Positions 8,988 to 18,525 of a stretch of 64,000 nt of DNA are shown one piece after another. Below the pieces are notes generated by a model, which did not search any database, was not told the DNA's origin, and saw only the letters and a program-made list of their open reading frames with translations. Source of the stretch: Devosia sp. (GTDB lineage: Bacteria > Pseudomonadota > Alphaproteobacteria > Rhizobiales > Devosiaceae). Position 1 is the stretch's first letter. Each line of letters starts with the position of its first letter. The translations under genes were made by a program, and so were the position numbers. The stretch lies in contig JAQGJK010000012.1 in the NCBI GenBank assembly GCA_028290665.1, positions 1 through 64,000 of the forward strand, written 5' to 3'.

Positions 8988-9526
8988 TGCGTCCAGCGGG
9001 TCAGCGCGATCCCGGCATTGGCGTCGATGAGTTCCGGCCCGCCGGGCACAAGGCCGGCCTCGGCGAGGACCAGCCGCGGGTGGCCGGAGGAAAAGCAGGG
9101 CGTTCCGCCCGGCAGGATCAGGCGCGGCACTTCGACCAGCACGAAGCTGGTGTAGAGCGGCAGGAAGGTATCGAACACGCTGGTGCCGCCGGTGATGGCG
9201 ACTGTGCCGGCGACGATGCCGAGTTTGGCCATCGCTGCGGCGAAGTCCTGCGTCGCGGGGTTCCACAGCGTTGCCTGAGCATCGGCGGGATCGACAGCGA
9301 GCGCGGTCACCGTGCTTGTCGCGACCAGCCGGCGGCGGCCAGGGTTGGGATGGCGCTGGTGACCATGCCGACCGAGCACCACCAGCACTGCGGTATCGAG
9401 CGCCGCCTGGAACAACCGCCAGTCGGCATCGTTGCGCAGCCGGGGCGGCATGTTGCCGTCAGCGGCAGCAATCATGCCATCGACGGTGACGATGGCGTGG
9501 CCTTCGATTGTCAGATTCAATGGCAT
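8984..9526 (-). CDS. RibD C-terminal/dihydrofolate-reductase-like protein
   Basis: This 180-residue protein has the dihydrofolate-reductase fold pattern of the RibD C-terminal family. It opens with a substrate strand and SxDG-like turn (VTVDGMIA), then VLVVLGRHGHQRHPN. The NADPH-binding glycine stretch is GTVAITGGTSVFDTFL. Members reduce pterin-like or ribityl-pyrimidine substrates, but the substrate here is unknown and it stands apart from any riboflavin genes. The last 4 bases overlap the end of ubiA. Confidence 0.7.
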   Translation of the reverse strand: MPLNLTIEGHAIVTVDGMIAAADGNMPPRLRNDADWRLFQAALDTAVLVVLGRHGHQRHPNPGRRRLVATSTVTALAVDPADAQATLWNPATQDFAAAMAKLGIVAGTVAITGGTSVFDTFLPLYTSFVLVEVPRLILPGGTPCFSSGHPRLVLAEAGLVPGGPELIDANAGIALTRWTH

Positions 9527-9592
9527 TGAGCGTTTCCGCGCCGCGCTGAATTGGTTACCTGATAACGGCTTTTTCTGGAATCACCCCGCGAC

Positions 9593-10612
9593 ATGTTGCC
9601 GGACGCTGAAATCCCTCTGCCCGGCAAGCCGCCACGGCTGCTGCTGCTCGACGTGCTGCGCGGCGTCGCCATCATCGGGGTGATGGGGTTCCACCTCGCC
9701 TGGGATCTGTATTATTTCGGCTATCACAACATCGATGTGATGACCGACGTCGGCTGGGTGGTATTTTCCCGCGTGCTGTCGAGCACCTTCCTGTTTCTCG
9801 TCGGGGTCAATTTTGTGCTAGCGCATCGGCATGGCATGCGCTGGCCGGCGTTCTGGCGACGCTTTGCCATCGTCGGCGGCGCGGCGCTGCTGATCAGCGC
9901 CATCACTTTTTTCGCGTTCCCCGAGAGCTTCATCTTTTTCGGGATTTTGCACGCCATCGCCCTGTTCAGCCTGCTGGCGATCCCGGCGCTACGGGCGCCG
10001 CTGTGGCTGGTGCTGGCCGTAGCGCTCGCGGTGCTGGTGGCGGGATTTACACTGCGCTGGCCGGAATTCGGCGAGAAAGCTCTGGCCTGGATCGGCTTCT
10101 ATAGCGTGCCGCCGCCCTCCAACGATCTGGTGCCGGTGCTGCCGTGGTTCGGCATCACGCTGCTCGGCGTTGCGCTGGCGCGGCTGCTCATCGGCACACC
10201 GGCATGGGATCGGCTCGCCCGGCTGCGCTTCGACACCCTGCCCGGACGCGTCCTGCAACTCGCGGGGCGGTGGAGTCTGCTGATCTACCTCATCCACCAG
10301 CCGATCATCTTCGGCGGGCTGTATCTCGTTTCGCAGTTAGCCGGCCAGAGCGGCTCACTGCAGGACATTGGGTTCATCCGCAGTTGCGAAGTGTCGTGCC
10401 TTGCCTCCCCCGAGTACGACCAGCGCTTCTGCACCGCCTATTGCGGCTGCGCGCTGAGTGTGGTGGAAGCGGCCGACATGTGGAGCGCCATCGATGGCGG
10501 CCCGGTGACGCAAGACGAACAGACCTCGCTCGACAATCTGTCGCTGCTCTGCACGCGGCAGGCCGAGCCAATTCCGGCCCAATCGACAATTCCACAATCG
10601 ACCATTCAATGA
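9593..10612 (+). CDS. DUF1624 / heparan-alpha-glucosaminide N-acetyltransferase-like membrane protein
   Basis: The 339-residue protein opens with LLLLDVLRGVAIIGVMGFHL, the start of the acyltransferase-like membrane domain shared by DUF1624 and lysosomal HGSNAT. About seven helices follow, down to SLLIYLIHQPIIFGGLYL near residue 245. The last 90 residues are soluble and hold a cysteine-rich segment (CEVSC, then FCTAYCGC, and a later LLC). That is unlike the minimal domain. The substrate and the side on which this tail lies are not known. It is divergent from the RibD-like gene and probably co-transcribed with the next gene, which starts at or just after its stop. Confidence 0.8.
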   Translation: MLPDAEIPLPGKPPRLLLLDVLRGVAIIGVMGFHLAWDLYYFGYHNIDVMTDVGWVVFSRVLSSTFLFLVGVNFVLAHRHGMRWPAFWRRFAIVGGAALLISAITFFAFPESFIFFGILHAIALFSLLAIPALRAPLWLVLAVALAVLVAGFTLRWPEFGEKALAWIGFYSVPPPSNDLVPVLPWFGITLLGVALARLLIGTPAWDRLARLRFDTLPGRVLQLAGRWSLLIYLIHQPIIFGGLYLVSQLAGQSGSLQDIGFIRSCEVSCLASPEYDQRFCTAYCGCALSVVEAADMWSAIDGGPVTQDEQTSLDNLSLLCTRQAEPIPAQSTIPQSTIQ

Positions 10613-10623
10613 CGGGAAGCGAC

Positions 10624-11517
10624 ATGGCTCAGAACACCCCCAACACCGTCGTAATTTCGGGCGGCGGCGGCAATATCGGCGGCAAGCTCATCGCCTATCT
10701 GGTCGAGCGCGACTGGTGCAAGGCCATCATCGCCCTCGACGTCCGGGAGCCGAGCGGTGCGCCGTTCGATCATCCCAAGGTTTCGGTGGTGGTGTGCGAT
10801 TTGACCGACCCGACCGACAAGCGCTGGCACGATGCCGTCGCCAAGGCCGACGCGATCGTGCATCTGGCGGCGACCAACGCCGCGCCCGACAGCAGCTGGG
10901 CGGAAGCGACGGGCTCGCTCGACCAGACCTTCGGGCTGCTCGACCATGCGTCGAAGCTCGAAAGATGCCGCTTTGTGTTCGCCTCGTCCAACCACGCGAT
11001 GGGCGGCTGGAAGGATGCCGACATTCCGGCGCCGGGCCGCATCGGCATGATGACGCCGCCGATGCCGGGCACGCGGCTGTTCGACGGCACCGGCCACAAG
11101 GTGTTCGCGCCCTATGCGGCGACCAAGCTGATCGGGGAACGCGCCTGCATCGCCATGGCGCATGCGACGGAGGGCCGAGTCACCGCGGTCGGGTTGCGGA
11201 TCGGCTGGATCCAGCGCGGCGTCAACCACCCAAGCACCATCTTTGCCGGCGGCGGCGCGCAGGCCAAGGGCGAGCCCGTCGTCAACCCGCAGGAGGAAAA
11301 AGACCTCACCTGGTTCCGCAACATGTGGCTTTCGGACGGCGATATGGGCCGAGTGTTCGAAGCCGCGCTGATCGCCGACGCCAGCCAATGGCCCGGCCCG
11401 GCGGTAGTGGTGCCGGCAGTGTCCAACAATACCGGCACGCTGTGGGACCTCGACGAGGGACGCAAGTGGCTGGGGTATGAGCCGCAGGACGATGCGTGGG
11501 CGGAACTGGCGCGGTAA
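10624..11517 (+). CDS. NAD-dependent epimerase/dehydratase, uronate-dehydrogenase-like
   Basis: This extended short-chain dehydrogenase has about 297 residues. It shows the Rossmann glycine motif SGGGGNIGG near the N-terminus, the SSNHAMGG segment and the catalytic YAATK. The SSNH segment recalls uronate dehydrogenases, which oxidise glucuronate or galacturonate to the aldarolactone. That would fit the sugar-acid genes at 40-45 kb, but they are 29 kb away and the link is inference. ATG 10624 is preferred (GGGAAG just upstream). ATG 10609 overlaps the previous stop codon and would imply coupled translation. Confidence 0.75.
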   Translation: MAQNTPNTVVISGGGGNIGGKLIAYLVERDWCKAIIALDVREPSGAPFDHPKVSVVVCDLTDPTDKRWHDAVAKADAIVHLAATNAAPDSSWAEATGSLDQTFGLLDHASKLERCRFVFASSNHAMGGWKDADIPAPGRIGMMTPPMPGTRLFDGTGHKVFAPYAATKLIGERACIAMAHATEGRVTAVGLRIGWIQRGVNHPSTIFAGGGAQAKGEPVVNPQEEKDLTWFRNMWLSDGDMGRVFEAALIADASQWPGPAVVVPAVSNNTGTLWDLDEGRKWLGYEPQDDAWAELAR

Positions 11518-11562
11518 TTCCGCCGACTTCCTTGAGATGCATCGGCCCCCCATCCGCCGCCC

Positions 11563-11757
11563 CTACTGGCTGATGGTCAGCCGGTTATTGTCCGGCACCA
11601 GCAGCACCTCGAAGGGCTGGCTCAGGCGGAAGCGTTGCTGTTCGAGGTTGAACTCAGCGAAGCGGAAGCCGACGGCGGCCATTTCGCTGGCTTCCTTGAG
11701 CGTCAGCGGCAGTTCGCGGCGGGTGCGGCCGGCGAGTTCGGTGGTGAAGGTGAGCAT
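11563..11757 (-). CDS. Small hypothetical protein
   Basis: This is a 64-residue frame that is amphipathic and basic, with no recognised domain. It looks real because GAGG lies 5 bases before the ATG, no larger gene overlaps it, and the protein is rich in ordinary residues rather than the Arg/Pro-rich composition of shadow frames. It starts MLTFTTELAGRTRRELPLT. Confidence 0.55.
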   Translation of the reverse strand: MLTFTTELAGRTRRELPLTLKEASEMAAVGFRFAEFNLEQQRFRLSQPFEVLLVPDNNRLTISQ

Positions 11758-11854
11758 GGCGACCTCGCGTGAATGTGTTCCTGTTTTGTTCTAAAACGGA
11801 TCACGCGAAAGAGTCCAGCGTCCTCGTGTTCACATCGGTCGGGGACACGAAATA

Positions 11855-11876
11855 GGCGGAGGGAAAACCCTCCGCC
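11855..11876 (-). terminator. Hairpin downstream of the DUF4142 gene
   Basis: GGCGGAGGG (11855-11863) pairs perfectly with CCCTCCGCC (11868-11876) across a 4-base loop. It lies 8 bases past the stop of the DUF4142 gene on the minus strand. The following T-run is weak. Confidence 0.7.
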
Positions 11877-11884
11877 CGGGGGCA

Positions 11885-12487
11885 TCAGCCCATCATCGAC
11901 TGCAGTTCGGTCAGATGATCGATGTGTTCTTTGATCATGCCGCGGGCGAGCTTGGCGACCGACAGATGCTCGCGGTTGGTGCCGTTGGTCAGGTAGGTTT
12001 CCTGGATGGTCAGCAGCTTCTGGTGGCCCTCGAGGTTGGCCTTGACATAGGCCGCATCGAACTCGGCGCCCGAGAGGCCGTCGAGCTTGTCGAGTTCGGC
12101 CTTGCCCGCCGCATCGACCATCGCCATGGCCTCGTCATCGGTCGGTGGCATCAGGGCGCCCTGGGCCTTGTCCATCGCCATCATCATGGATTTGAGGATA
12201 TCGCCGACGGTTTCCTGCTCAGCCACTTCCCACATGGCGAACTGCTTGACCTTGGCATCAGTGGCCTTTTCGACCGCCATGCGGCTCTGCAGCAGCGACA
12301 GCGAGCCGACCATGCCAGTGTCCTTGGCATGTTTCATTTCGGCCTCGCCCAGGGCGGCCATATCGCCGGTAGCGGACATGGCGCCATCAGCTGGCGCAGC
12401 CGCCGGGGCAGCCTGGGCAAAAGCACGGGTAGCGAGCGCCGCCAGCGGCACGGCGGCAGCAGCGACAACAAGATTACGACGAAGCAT
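11885..12487 (-). CDS. DUF4142 domain exported protein
   Basis: This 200-residue protein has a twin-Arg-containing, strongly hydrophobic signal peptide (MLRRNLVVAAAAVPLAALAT, then AFAQ). The helical DUF4142 domain follows, with paired long helices such as SRMAVEKATDAKVKQFAMWE and LEGHQKLLTIQE. Members are predicted periplasmic ferritin-like helical bundles of unknown function. The Met-rich stretch MMMAMDKAQGALM is unusual. I chose ATG 12487 because GAGGATCG precedes it; an upstream start at 12517 would put ten residues in front of the signal peptide. Confidence 0.83.
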   Translation of the reverse strand: MLRRNLVVAAAAVPLAALATRAFAQAAPAAAPADGAMSATGDMAALGEAEMKHAKDTGMVGSLSLLQSRMAVEKATDAKVKQFAMWEVAEQETVGDILKSMMMAMDKAQGALMPPTDDEAMAMVDAAGKAELDKLDGLSGAEFDAAYVKANLEGHQKLLTIQETYLTNGTNREHLSVAKLARGMIKEHIDHLTELQSMMG

Positions 12488-12890
12488 TTTTTCGATCCTC
12501 GGAATGGTTTTCCACAACGGCGTGGATACACAGTCGCTAAGCTACGGATCGGGGGTTGGTTGCGGGGGCCCAAATGTCCGCAGATCAGGACAACGCGCGG
12601 AAAAGCGAGGGCTTTTGTTCGAATCGCGAGCTTATAGTCACCCATGTCTTTCAGTGGCTGCTGGTATCGAAGGATTGCCATCTGCAAATGCACGATGGTG
12701 AGGCCATAAATTATTTACATCGAAATAAGCATTTTAACGTAGGGCTTTATCCTGGTACGAAGGCTAATATCATGAACCGATCAATGCAAAAAGTAGTATA
12801 CGTACAGCTTGATGTCGACTAACAAACCGCCCAACAAATTACTTGCCTTCCAGTCCTCAAGCTCTCGCGTCACATATTTGAGGAATTGCA
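12488..12890. other. 403-base non-coding stretch, AT-richer than surroundings
   Basis: This gap separates the DUF4142 gene from the methyltransferase gene. It holds the DUF4142 promoter region. From about 12690 it becomes visibly A/T-rich, unlike the chromosome on its left. A plus-strand frame of 88 codons (12556-12822) crosses it but has no ribosome site or recognisable domain, so I do not call it a gene. I saw no RNA gene or repeat here. Confidence 0.5.
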
Positions 12891-13667
12891 ATGCCGTCAT
12901 TGGACACCGGCCTGACAGGACGCGATCATTACGATCGGATTTACAACGCTGATCTGGCCAGCGAAGCGGAATGGCTTGGCCGTTGCGCCACGGACAAGGT
13001 TGATAACATTGTCCGCATTTTATCAGTCGCCAACGTGCGCCCCGAATCCGTAGTCGAGTTGGGAGCCGGTACGGGCGTAATATTAGCGGAACTGCGGCGT
13101 CGAGGCATTGGCCAAAACCACACAGCCATCGACTACTCGGAAATTGCTCTCGCTCGTCTCCGTGAAGACCACCTAGGAATCGACTGCGTCGTTGCAGATG
13201 TCAATCTCATCCAGCAAGGAGACCTTCCTCACTGCGATCTGGTCGTGGCCTGCCATTTGATCGAACATCTCGAGGACCCGAGCAAATTTCTGGAGGCGAT
13301 TGCGAGCGGGATGTCATTTACGCATCTGCTCATTGAAGTGCCGCTGGAAGATCTGTTCGCTGGACGGTTGAAAGCTCGGTTCAGAAATCGATCGACAAAC
13401 TCCGCCGGCCACGTTCAGTTTTTCACCGCGAGTAGCATCGAGCGTCTCGCGACAAGCAGCGACCTGAGCATTGTCGGTCGACGCCGCTACGTGCCAATCC
13501 CGACAATCGATACCTTAAAGTTCCTGATGCGAAAGGACCACCTGTCAAGCTGGAAATTCATTACGATGCTGGCAACGCGGCATGTATTTCCGAGAATCAT
13601 CCGCCGATTTTGGGGACATGCTTATTACGCACACTATGGCATCCTCTGCGTCCCGACGCTGCGGTAA
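12891..13667 (+). CDS. Class I SAM-dependent methyltransferase
   Basis: The 258-residue protein has the SAM-binding motif VVELGAGTGVI (about residues 54-64), an acidic residue after strand 2 (AIDYSEIA) and the HLIEHLEDP segment typical of methyltransferase family 11/23-like enzymes. The substrate is unknown. The neighbouring O-antigen-ligase-like gene suggests a sugar or a surface-polysaccharide precursor. GAGGAAT lies 7 bases before the ATG. Base composition is less GC-rich than the flanking core genes, in line with transfer. Confidence 0.85.
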   Translation: MPSLDTGLTGRDHYDRIYNADLASEAEWLGRCATDKVDNIVRILSVANVRPESVVELGAGTGVILAELRRRGIGQNHTAIDYSEIALARLREDHLGIDCVVADVNLIQQGDLPHCDLVVACHLIEHLEDPSKFLEAIASGMSFTHLLIEVPLEDLFAGRLKARFRNRSTNSAGHVQFFTASSIERLATSSDLSIVGRRRYVPIPTIDTLKFLMRKDHLSSWKFITMLATRHVFPRIIRRFWGHAYYAHYGILCVPTLR

Positions 13668-13818
13668 TGACTTGCCCCATAACTTGGTCCGTTCTGCAAC
13701 AATCGGGGCTAAGGGCAAGAGCAATCAAAGGCATTTTTACGTTCTCCTGTGCAGATGAAGAGTCGGTCAACACAGTTCCAACTGTGTCAACTTAGCGCGT
13801 GCATCCTAGGGGGGAATC

Positions 13819-13956
13819 ATGGCCGAGCCCGCTGGTTATTCAAATAGCCAATTTGCTCCTCCGGTTTCCGCCCCTATATCAAATAATCTACAAAAACGCA
13901 ATTCGGGGCGGATCTTCATTATAATGATGACCAAAAATGCTGTATCTTGCAGATAG
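13819..13956 (+). CDS. Possible 45-residue upstream ORF overlapping the polymerase gene
   Basis: An ATG at 13819 is preceded by GGGGGGAA, the best ribosome site in the area. It opens a 45-codon frame (MAEPAGYSNSQFAPPVSAPI and on) that stops at 13954-13956, inside the start of the next gene in another frame. It may be a coupled leader peptide, or the true N-terminus of the polymerase separated by a frameshift. No domain is recognised. Confidence 0.35.
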   Translation: MAEPAGYSNSQFAPPVSAPISNNLQKRNSGRIFIIMMTKNAVSCR

Positions 13957-15259
13957 TCGAAAAGTTAACGGTATTACTGTGGATAGAAAAGACGTTTGGA
14001 TTGGTCGATTTTTCTTTTTATACCTGCTTATGTTGTCCGGATCACTGTATCAACCTATTACCAGATTTTCTGGAGCTGATGCAAGATCTACTGAGGCAGG
14101 TATTTATGTTACTGTAATCTGCGTCTTTTATGGAGTCGGCATTCTCCTAATGGTGCTCGTCGATTATCGACGAATTTTCAGGCAAGTTCTTAAGCGTCCG
14201 ATGCTCCTGATATTTTTTTCCTGCGGTGTAATTTCGTATGTGGCCAGTCCATTCTCTGGAACACTTCAGCTGATCAAGTTTCTGATGTACGTATTTACTG
14301 GAGTATTCGGTTTTTGGGCTGCAACTCGTTATACTGCAAGTGAATCCATGCACGCATTTATGAGAGTCTGCCGTTATGTAGTTATATTACACTGGATATT
14401 GTTCCCTTTTCTTTACGGACAGATTGACTACGACTATATCGGTAGATCGAACTTATTCGGCTTTGATGCATATGGCGGCGGTTTCGGACATAAAAACCTC
14501 GCCGGCGCTTTCCTTGGCGCAGGAATGGCTATCATCATCGTGAAAATAGTTATCTTCAACCAACCTACTGTGCGTGACCTAGTTCTCGCCACAATACTTT
14601 TTGCCAGTTTACTGGTTGCTAACTCTGCAAACGGACTGATCTCGGCCTTAGTGGCCATTGCAGTTGCGGGTTTTGTCCGGTTGTGGCTAACCGCGAGGCG
14701 CATGTCCTATGCCATATTTTTTATGTTGGCCGTCGCAGTAGCCATCCTGTTCAATGGTGGCTGGGATAGTCTTCTCGGCGCATTGGGGCGCGACCCCAGC
14801 CTTACCGGCCGTACCGCATTATACGCCGCTTGGCCCTATTTTTTCTGGCAGCAACCGGCGTTTGGTTACGGTTTCGCGGGATTCTTTGTAGATTCATTGG
14901 GGGTTGATCAGCGGCAGTTACAGGCCGTAATGATGACCGACCGAACAATTGGCACCTTTGAGAGTAGTTATCTCGAAGCTCTGATCCAGTTTGGATTCGT
15001 CGGAGCTTTTGCCCTTGCAATTGTAGTGCTTCTAGCTTTTCGGAACGCTCTGCACCTCGCTGCACTAAAATCACTCTCTGGCTTGTCACTTGTTGCTATT
15101 CTAGTATTTATTATTGTTCATTCAATATCTGATACATATTTACTGTTACATAACCAATTCTTTTTCGCTGTAATCACCTTTGCATTTGGGCTCCGGGTTG
15201 CTAAGCCCTCAAGGTCAGCGATATTGGAAAACCCACAGAATGGCGGCTTGCAGGCCTAA
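13937..15259 (+). CDS. O-antigen ligase / Wzy-like polysaccharide polymerase
   Basis: This 440-residue inner-membrane protein has about 11-12 hydrophobic segments. The O-antigen ligase (Wzy_C/RfaL, ExoQ-like) region is marked by GFGHKNLAGAFLGAG and by GRDPSLTGRTALYAAWPYF before a periplasmic loop. Such proteins join or polymerise undecaprenyl-linked glycans in the periplasm. The gene is strikingly AT-rich next to its neighbours, which suggests transfer. The ATG at 13937 has no good ribosome site, whereas the short ORF upstream does, so translation may be coupled or the annotated start may be wrong. Confidence 0.85.
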   Translation: MLYLADSRKVNGITVDRKDVWIGRFFFLYLLMLSGSLYQPITRFSGADARSTEAGIYVTVICVFYGVGILLMVLVDYRRIFRQVLKRPMLLIFFSCGVISYVASPFSGTLQLIKFLMYVFTGVFGFWAATRYTASESMHAFMRVCRYVVILHWILFPFLYGQIDYDYIGRSNLFGFDAYGGGFGHKNLAGAFLGAGMAIIIVKIVIFNQPTVRDLVLATILFASLLVANSANGLISALVAIAVAGFVRLWLTARRMSYAIFFMLAVAVAILFNGGWDSLLGALGRDPSLTGRTALYAAWPYFFWQQPAFGYGFAGFFVDSLGVDQRQLQAVMMTDRTIGTFESSYLEALIQFGFVGAFALAIVVLLAFRNALHLAALKSLSGLSLVAILVFIIVHSISDTYLLLHNQFFFAVITFAFGLRVAKPSRSAILENPQNGGLQA

Positions 15260-15545
15260 GCGGCGGCACCGCGGTGACGGTTAGTTGTTGGCAGTCCTGC
15301 TACGCAGCGAGCCAGCCTGTCCATGAACTTAATCCATCAGACTTTGCCGATGATTTCACCGCTATTGTTCCCATTCGACCCCTGCGCTCATGGGGCTCCA
15401 GCGCCGAGCACGGCGTCGCTGCTGCGTTGTTTCGTTGGCCACAAGCTCGAAAGCACCACAATATGGGAAACATCGTTCGCTTTGGTCAGTGAGATTGCCG
15501 CAGAAAGTAGCATGCAATCTTCCGCAACAAGTCGCCCGACGAGGA
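15260..15545. other. Intergenic stretch between the polysaccharide patch and uvrB
   Basis: This 286-base stretch lies between two convergent genes. A frame of 72 codons (15274-15492) ends in MGNIVRFGQ, but it has no ribosome site and no domain. It may be the degraded edge of the acquired patch. No insertion-sequence ends were found. Confidence 0.35.
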
Positions 15546-18281
15546 CTACGATACCTCCCCGCTCAACGTATCCAGCTCCATCTCCCGCAACCGCTTTACC
15601 TCATCCCTGATCCGCGCTGCCTTTTCGAACTCCAAATTCGTCGCCGCCTCACGCATGTCGGCTTCGAGGCTCTTCAACACTGCCTGCAGGTTCGCGCCGA
15701 CTTCGATGCGTTCCTTGCCTTTGCTGTCCTTGCCGATGCTGACGGTGACGTGGTCGCGCTCATACACCGACTCGACGATGTCGTGGATGTTGGAGCGGAC
15801 GCTCTGCGGCGTGATCCCGTGTTCGAGATTGTAGGCGACCTGTTTCTCCCGACGCCGATTGGTTTCGGCGAGGGCGCGTTCCATCGAGCCGGTGGTGCGG
15901 TCGGCGTAGAGGATGACTTTGCCGTCGACGTTGCGGGCGGCGCGGCCAATGGTCTGTATCAGGCTGGTTTCGGAGCGCAGGAAGCCTTCCTTGTCGGCGT
16001 CGAGGATGGCGACGAGGGCGCATTCGGGGATGTCGAGGCCTTCGCGCAGCAGGTTGATGCCGACGAGGACGTCGAACGCCCCGAGCCTTAGGTCGCGAAT
16101 GATCTCGATGCGCTCGATGGTATCAATGTCGGAGTGCATGTAGCGGACGCGGATGCCCTGCTCGTGCATGTATTCGGTCAAATCCTCGGCCATTTTCTTG
16201 GTCAGCACGGTGACCAGCGTGCGGTAGCCGGCCTTGGCGGTCTGGCGGATTTCATCGACCACATCATCGACCTGGGTTTTTGCCGGCCGGATTTCGACCG
16301 GCGGATCGATCAGGCCGGTGGGGCGGATGACCTGTTCGGCGAACACCCCATCGGTCTGTTCCATTTCCCATTTGCCCGGGGTGGCCGAGACGTACACCGA
16401 TTGCGGGCGCATGGCGTTCCACTCCTCGAAGCGGAGGGGGCGGTTGTCCATGCAGGAGGGGAGGCGGAAGCCGTATTCGGCGAGCGTCGCTTTGCGCCGC
16501 AGATCGCCGCGATACATGGCGCCGAGCTGGCCGATGGTGACGTGGCTTTCATCGACGAACACCAGGGCGTTGTCGGGCAGGTATTCGAACAGCGTCGGCG
16601 GCGGCTCGCCCGGGCGGCGGCCGGAATAATAGCGCGAGTAATTCTCGATGCCGGCGCAGGAACCGGTGGCTTCCATCATTTCGAGATCGAACAGGGTGCG
16701 CTGCTCGAGCCGCTGGGCTTCGAGATAGCGCCCGCCGCCATTGAGCTCCTGCAGGCGCGCCACCAGCTCCATCTTGATCTGCTTGATCGCCTGATTCATC
16801 GTGGTGCGCGGGGTGACGAAGTGGGAGTTGGCGAACACCCTGATGTGGACGAGGTCGGCGGATTTTTTGCCCGTGAGGGGATCAAATTCGGTCAGGCCCT
16901 CGATTTCGTTGCCGAACATCGTGACGCGCCAGGCGGCGGCTTCGTAGTGGGCGGGGAAGATTTCCACCGTATCGCCGCGGACGCGGAAGGTGCCGCGCAC
17001 GAAGCCGGTGTCGCCGCGCTTGTATTGCAGCGCCACCAGCTTGGCGATGAGTTCGCGCTGGTCGATCTTTTCGCCCTTGGAGATCGAGATGGTCATCGCA
17101 GTGTAGTCTTCGACCGAGCCAATGCCGTAGATGCACGACACCGAGGCGACGATGATGACGTCATCGCGTTCGAGCAACGCACGCGTCGCCGAGTGGCGCA
17201 TACGGTCGATCTGCTCGTTGATGGTGGATTCTTTTTCGATGTAGGTGTCGGTGCGGGGGACGTAGGCTTCCGGCTGGTAATAATCGTAATACGAAACGAA
17301 GTATTCGACGGCGTTGTCCGGGAAGAAGCTCTTGAATTCGCCATAGAGCTGGGCGGCGAGGGTCTTGTTGGGGGCGAGGATCAGCGCCGGACGATTGGTG
17401 CGAGCAATGACTTGGGCGGCGGTAAAAGTCTTGCCCGAGCCGGTAACGCCGAGCAGCACCTGGTCGCTCTCGCCATTGTTGACGCCCTCGACCAGTTCGG
17501 CGATGGCGGTCGGCTGGTCGCCGGCGGGGGTGTAGGGCGTCACCAGCTTGAACGGAATGCCGGCGCGGTCCTTCTTGAAGCTCTCGGGCCGATGCGGCAC
17601 CCAGGGCGGCGAGCCTTCGACTTCATTGCGGCCATGCAGGATGATCTGTTCGAGCGCCATCACTGTGGCGGTGACGCCGACGGTTTCGGCCTTACCCAGC
17701 AACTTGCCATCGCCGCCGGAGATTTTTGCATTTTTCTTGCCGGGAGCCCTGGCTTCGGCGGCAGTCGCAGCGTCGCCGAGCGCATTGCGCAACTGCTCCA
17801 TGACTTCCGGGTTTTTAGCGGCTTCGCGGCTGATGTCGCGGGCAGTCAGTACGGCGCGCGAGGGCTGGTGGTTGAAACCCGCCTGTCCGGTCTCGCCGAA
17901 GCCTTCGAAATCGGGGCGCACGACTGAGTTGGCCTTCGACCGCGGGGCTTTCAGCGCCATGCCGGTGGCGGTGTCGGGATTGCCGGTCTTGGTACGGCGT
18001 TTTTCCAGCGCAGTTTTGGGTTCAGGCTTGAGCAGCGCCTTGGCCGCGGCAGCCTTGGCCAGTTCGGCATCCTCGCCGGCGCGGCGGGCCGCGTTGTCCA
18101 GCGCGCGCTTATTACGCAACCGCTCCTGCGGCAGCCGCTTGCCGAGTGTGTCGGACTCGGCCTTTTCGATCTCGCCGATGAATTCGTCGATGGAAAATTC
18201 CGCCTTGCCGGGTCGCGTCGGCGGCACTTCATACGGGGCGGACTGGCCGGGGCGGCCGTTTTTCTTGTCGGGAGCAGCCAT
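15546..18281 (-). CDS. uvrB: Excinuclease ABC subunit B
   Basis: UvrB is the damage-verifying helicase-like subunit of nucleotide excision repair. It works with UvrA and UvrC. Walker [11 protein letters not shown], the helicase box [13 protein letters not shown], the beta-hairpin region [18 protein letters not shown] and a C-terminal UVR motif ([20 protein letters not shown]) are all visible. At 911 residues it is much longer than E. coli UvrB (about 670). The conserved start [17 protein letters not shown] only begins near residue 243, after a Lys/Ala-rich, poorly ordered extension seen in other Hyphomicrobiales. ATG 18281 is preferred over 18287 because GAGG is 7 bases away. Confidence 0.96.
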   Translation of the reverse strand: MAAPDKKNGRPGQSAPYEVPPTRPGKAEFSIDEFIGEIEKAESDTLGKRLPQERLRNKRALDNAARRAGEDAELAKAAAAKALLKPEPKTALEKRRTKTGNPDTATGMALKAPRSKANSVVRPDFEGFGETGQAGFNHQPSRAVLTARDISREAAKNPEVMEQLRNALGDAATAAEARAPGKKNAKISGGDGKLLGKAETVGVTATVMALEQIILHGRNEVEGSPPWVPHRPESFKKDRAGIPFKLVTPYTPAGDQPTAIAELVEGVNNGESDQVLLGVTGSGKTFTAAQVIARTNRPALILAPNKTLAAQLYGEFKSFFPDNAVEYFVSYYDYYQPEAYVPRTDTYIEKESTINEQIDRMRHSATRALLERDDVIIVASVSCIYGIGSVEDYTAMTISISKGEKIDQRELIAKLVALQYKRGDTGFVRGTFRVRGDTVEIFPAHYEAAAWRVTMFGNEIEGLTEFDPLTGKKSADLVHIRVFANSHFVTPRTTMNQAIKQIKMELVARLQELNGGGRYLEAQRLEQRTLFDLEMMEATGSCAGIENYSRYYSGRRPGEPPPTLFEYLPDNALVFVDESHVTIGQLGAMYRGDLRRKATLAEYGFRLPSCMDNRPLRFEEWNAMRPQSVYVSATPGKWEMEQTDGVFAEQVIRPTGLIDPPVEIRPAKTQVDDVVDEIRQTAKAGYRTLVTVLTKKMAEDLTEYMHEQGIRVRYMHSDIDTIERIEIIRDLRLGAFDVLVGINLLREGLDIPECALVAILDADKEGFLRSETSLIQTIGRAARNVDGKVILYADRTTGSMERALAETNRRREKQVAYNLEHGITPQSVRSNIHDIVESVYERDHVTVSIGKDSKGKERIEVGANLQAVLKSLEADMREAATNLEFEKAARIRDEVKRLREMELDTLSGEVS

Positions 18282-18525
18282 GGTCATGCCTCGCAGGAAC
18301 AGAAATCCGAACGCCTGCCTCGTAGATAGGATGCGCGTCAGGACATGTCAGCAGGGGTGTAATGAGTCTCTAGCATGCCGCGAACGGAAAGGGAACGGGG
18401 GCAGCTTGGGGGGCGAATAGCAGCGTGCCGCCTCACCCATACTGACATCTAGCGCACAAGCGGCTTGCTTCAAGGCCCCGGTCATCCGGTAAAACGCCCC
18501 CGTTGCAATCCGAGGGAGTTTTCGC

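Noticed and set aside
12556-12822. 88-codon plus-strand frame upstream of the methyltransferase
   Set aside because: There is no ribosome site or recognisable domain, and it spans the DUF4142 promoter region.
15274-15492. 72-codon frame ending MGNIVRFGQ
   Set aside because: No ribosome site, no domain and no complete homologue recognised. At most it is a remnant at the edge of the acquired patch.
16134-17927. 597-codon plus-strand open frame opposite uvrB
   Set aside because: It is the exact antisense of a well-conserved gene. Its product is rich in Gly, Ala, Asp and His with no domain, as expected from a GC-rich shadow frame.
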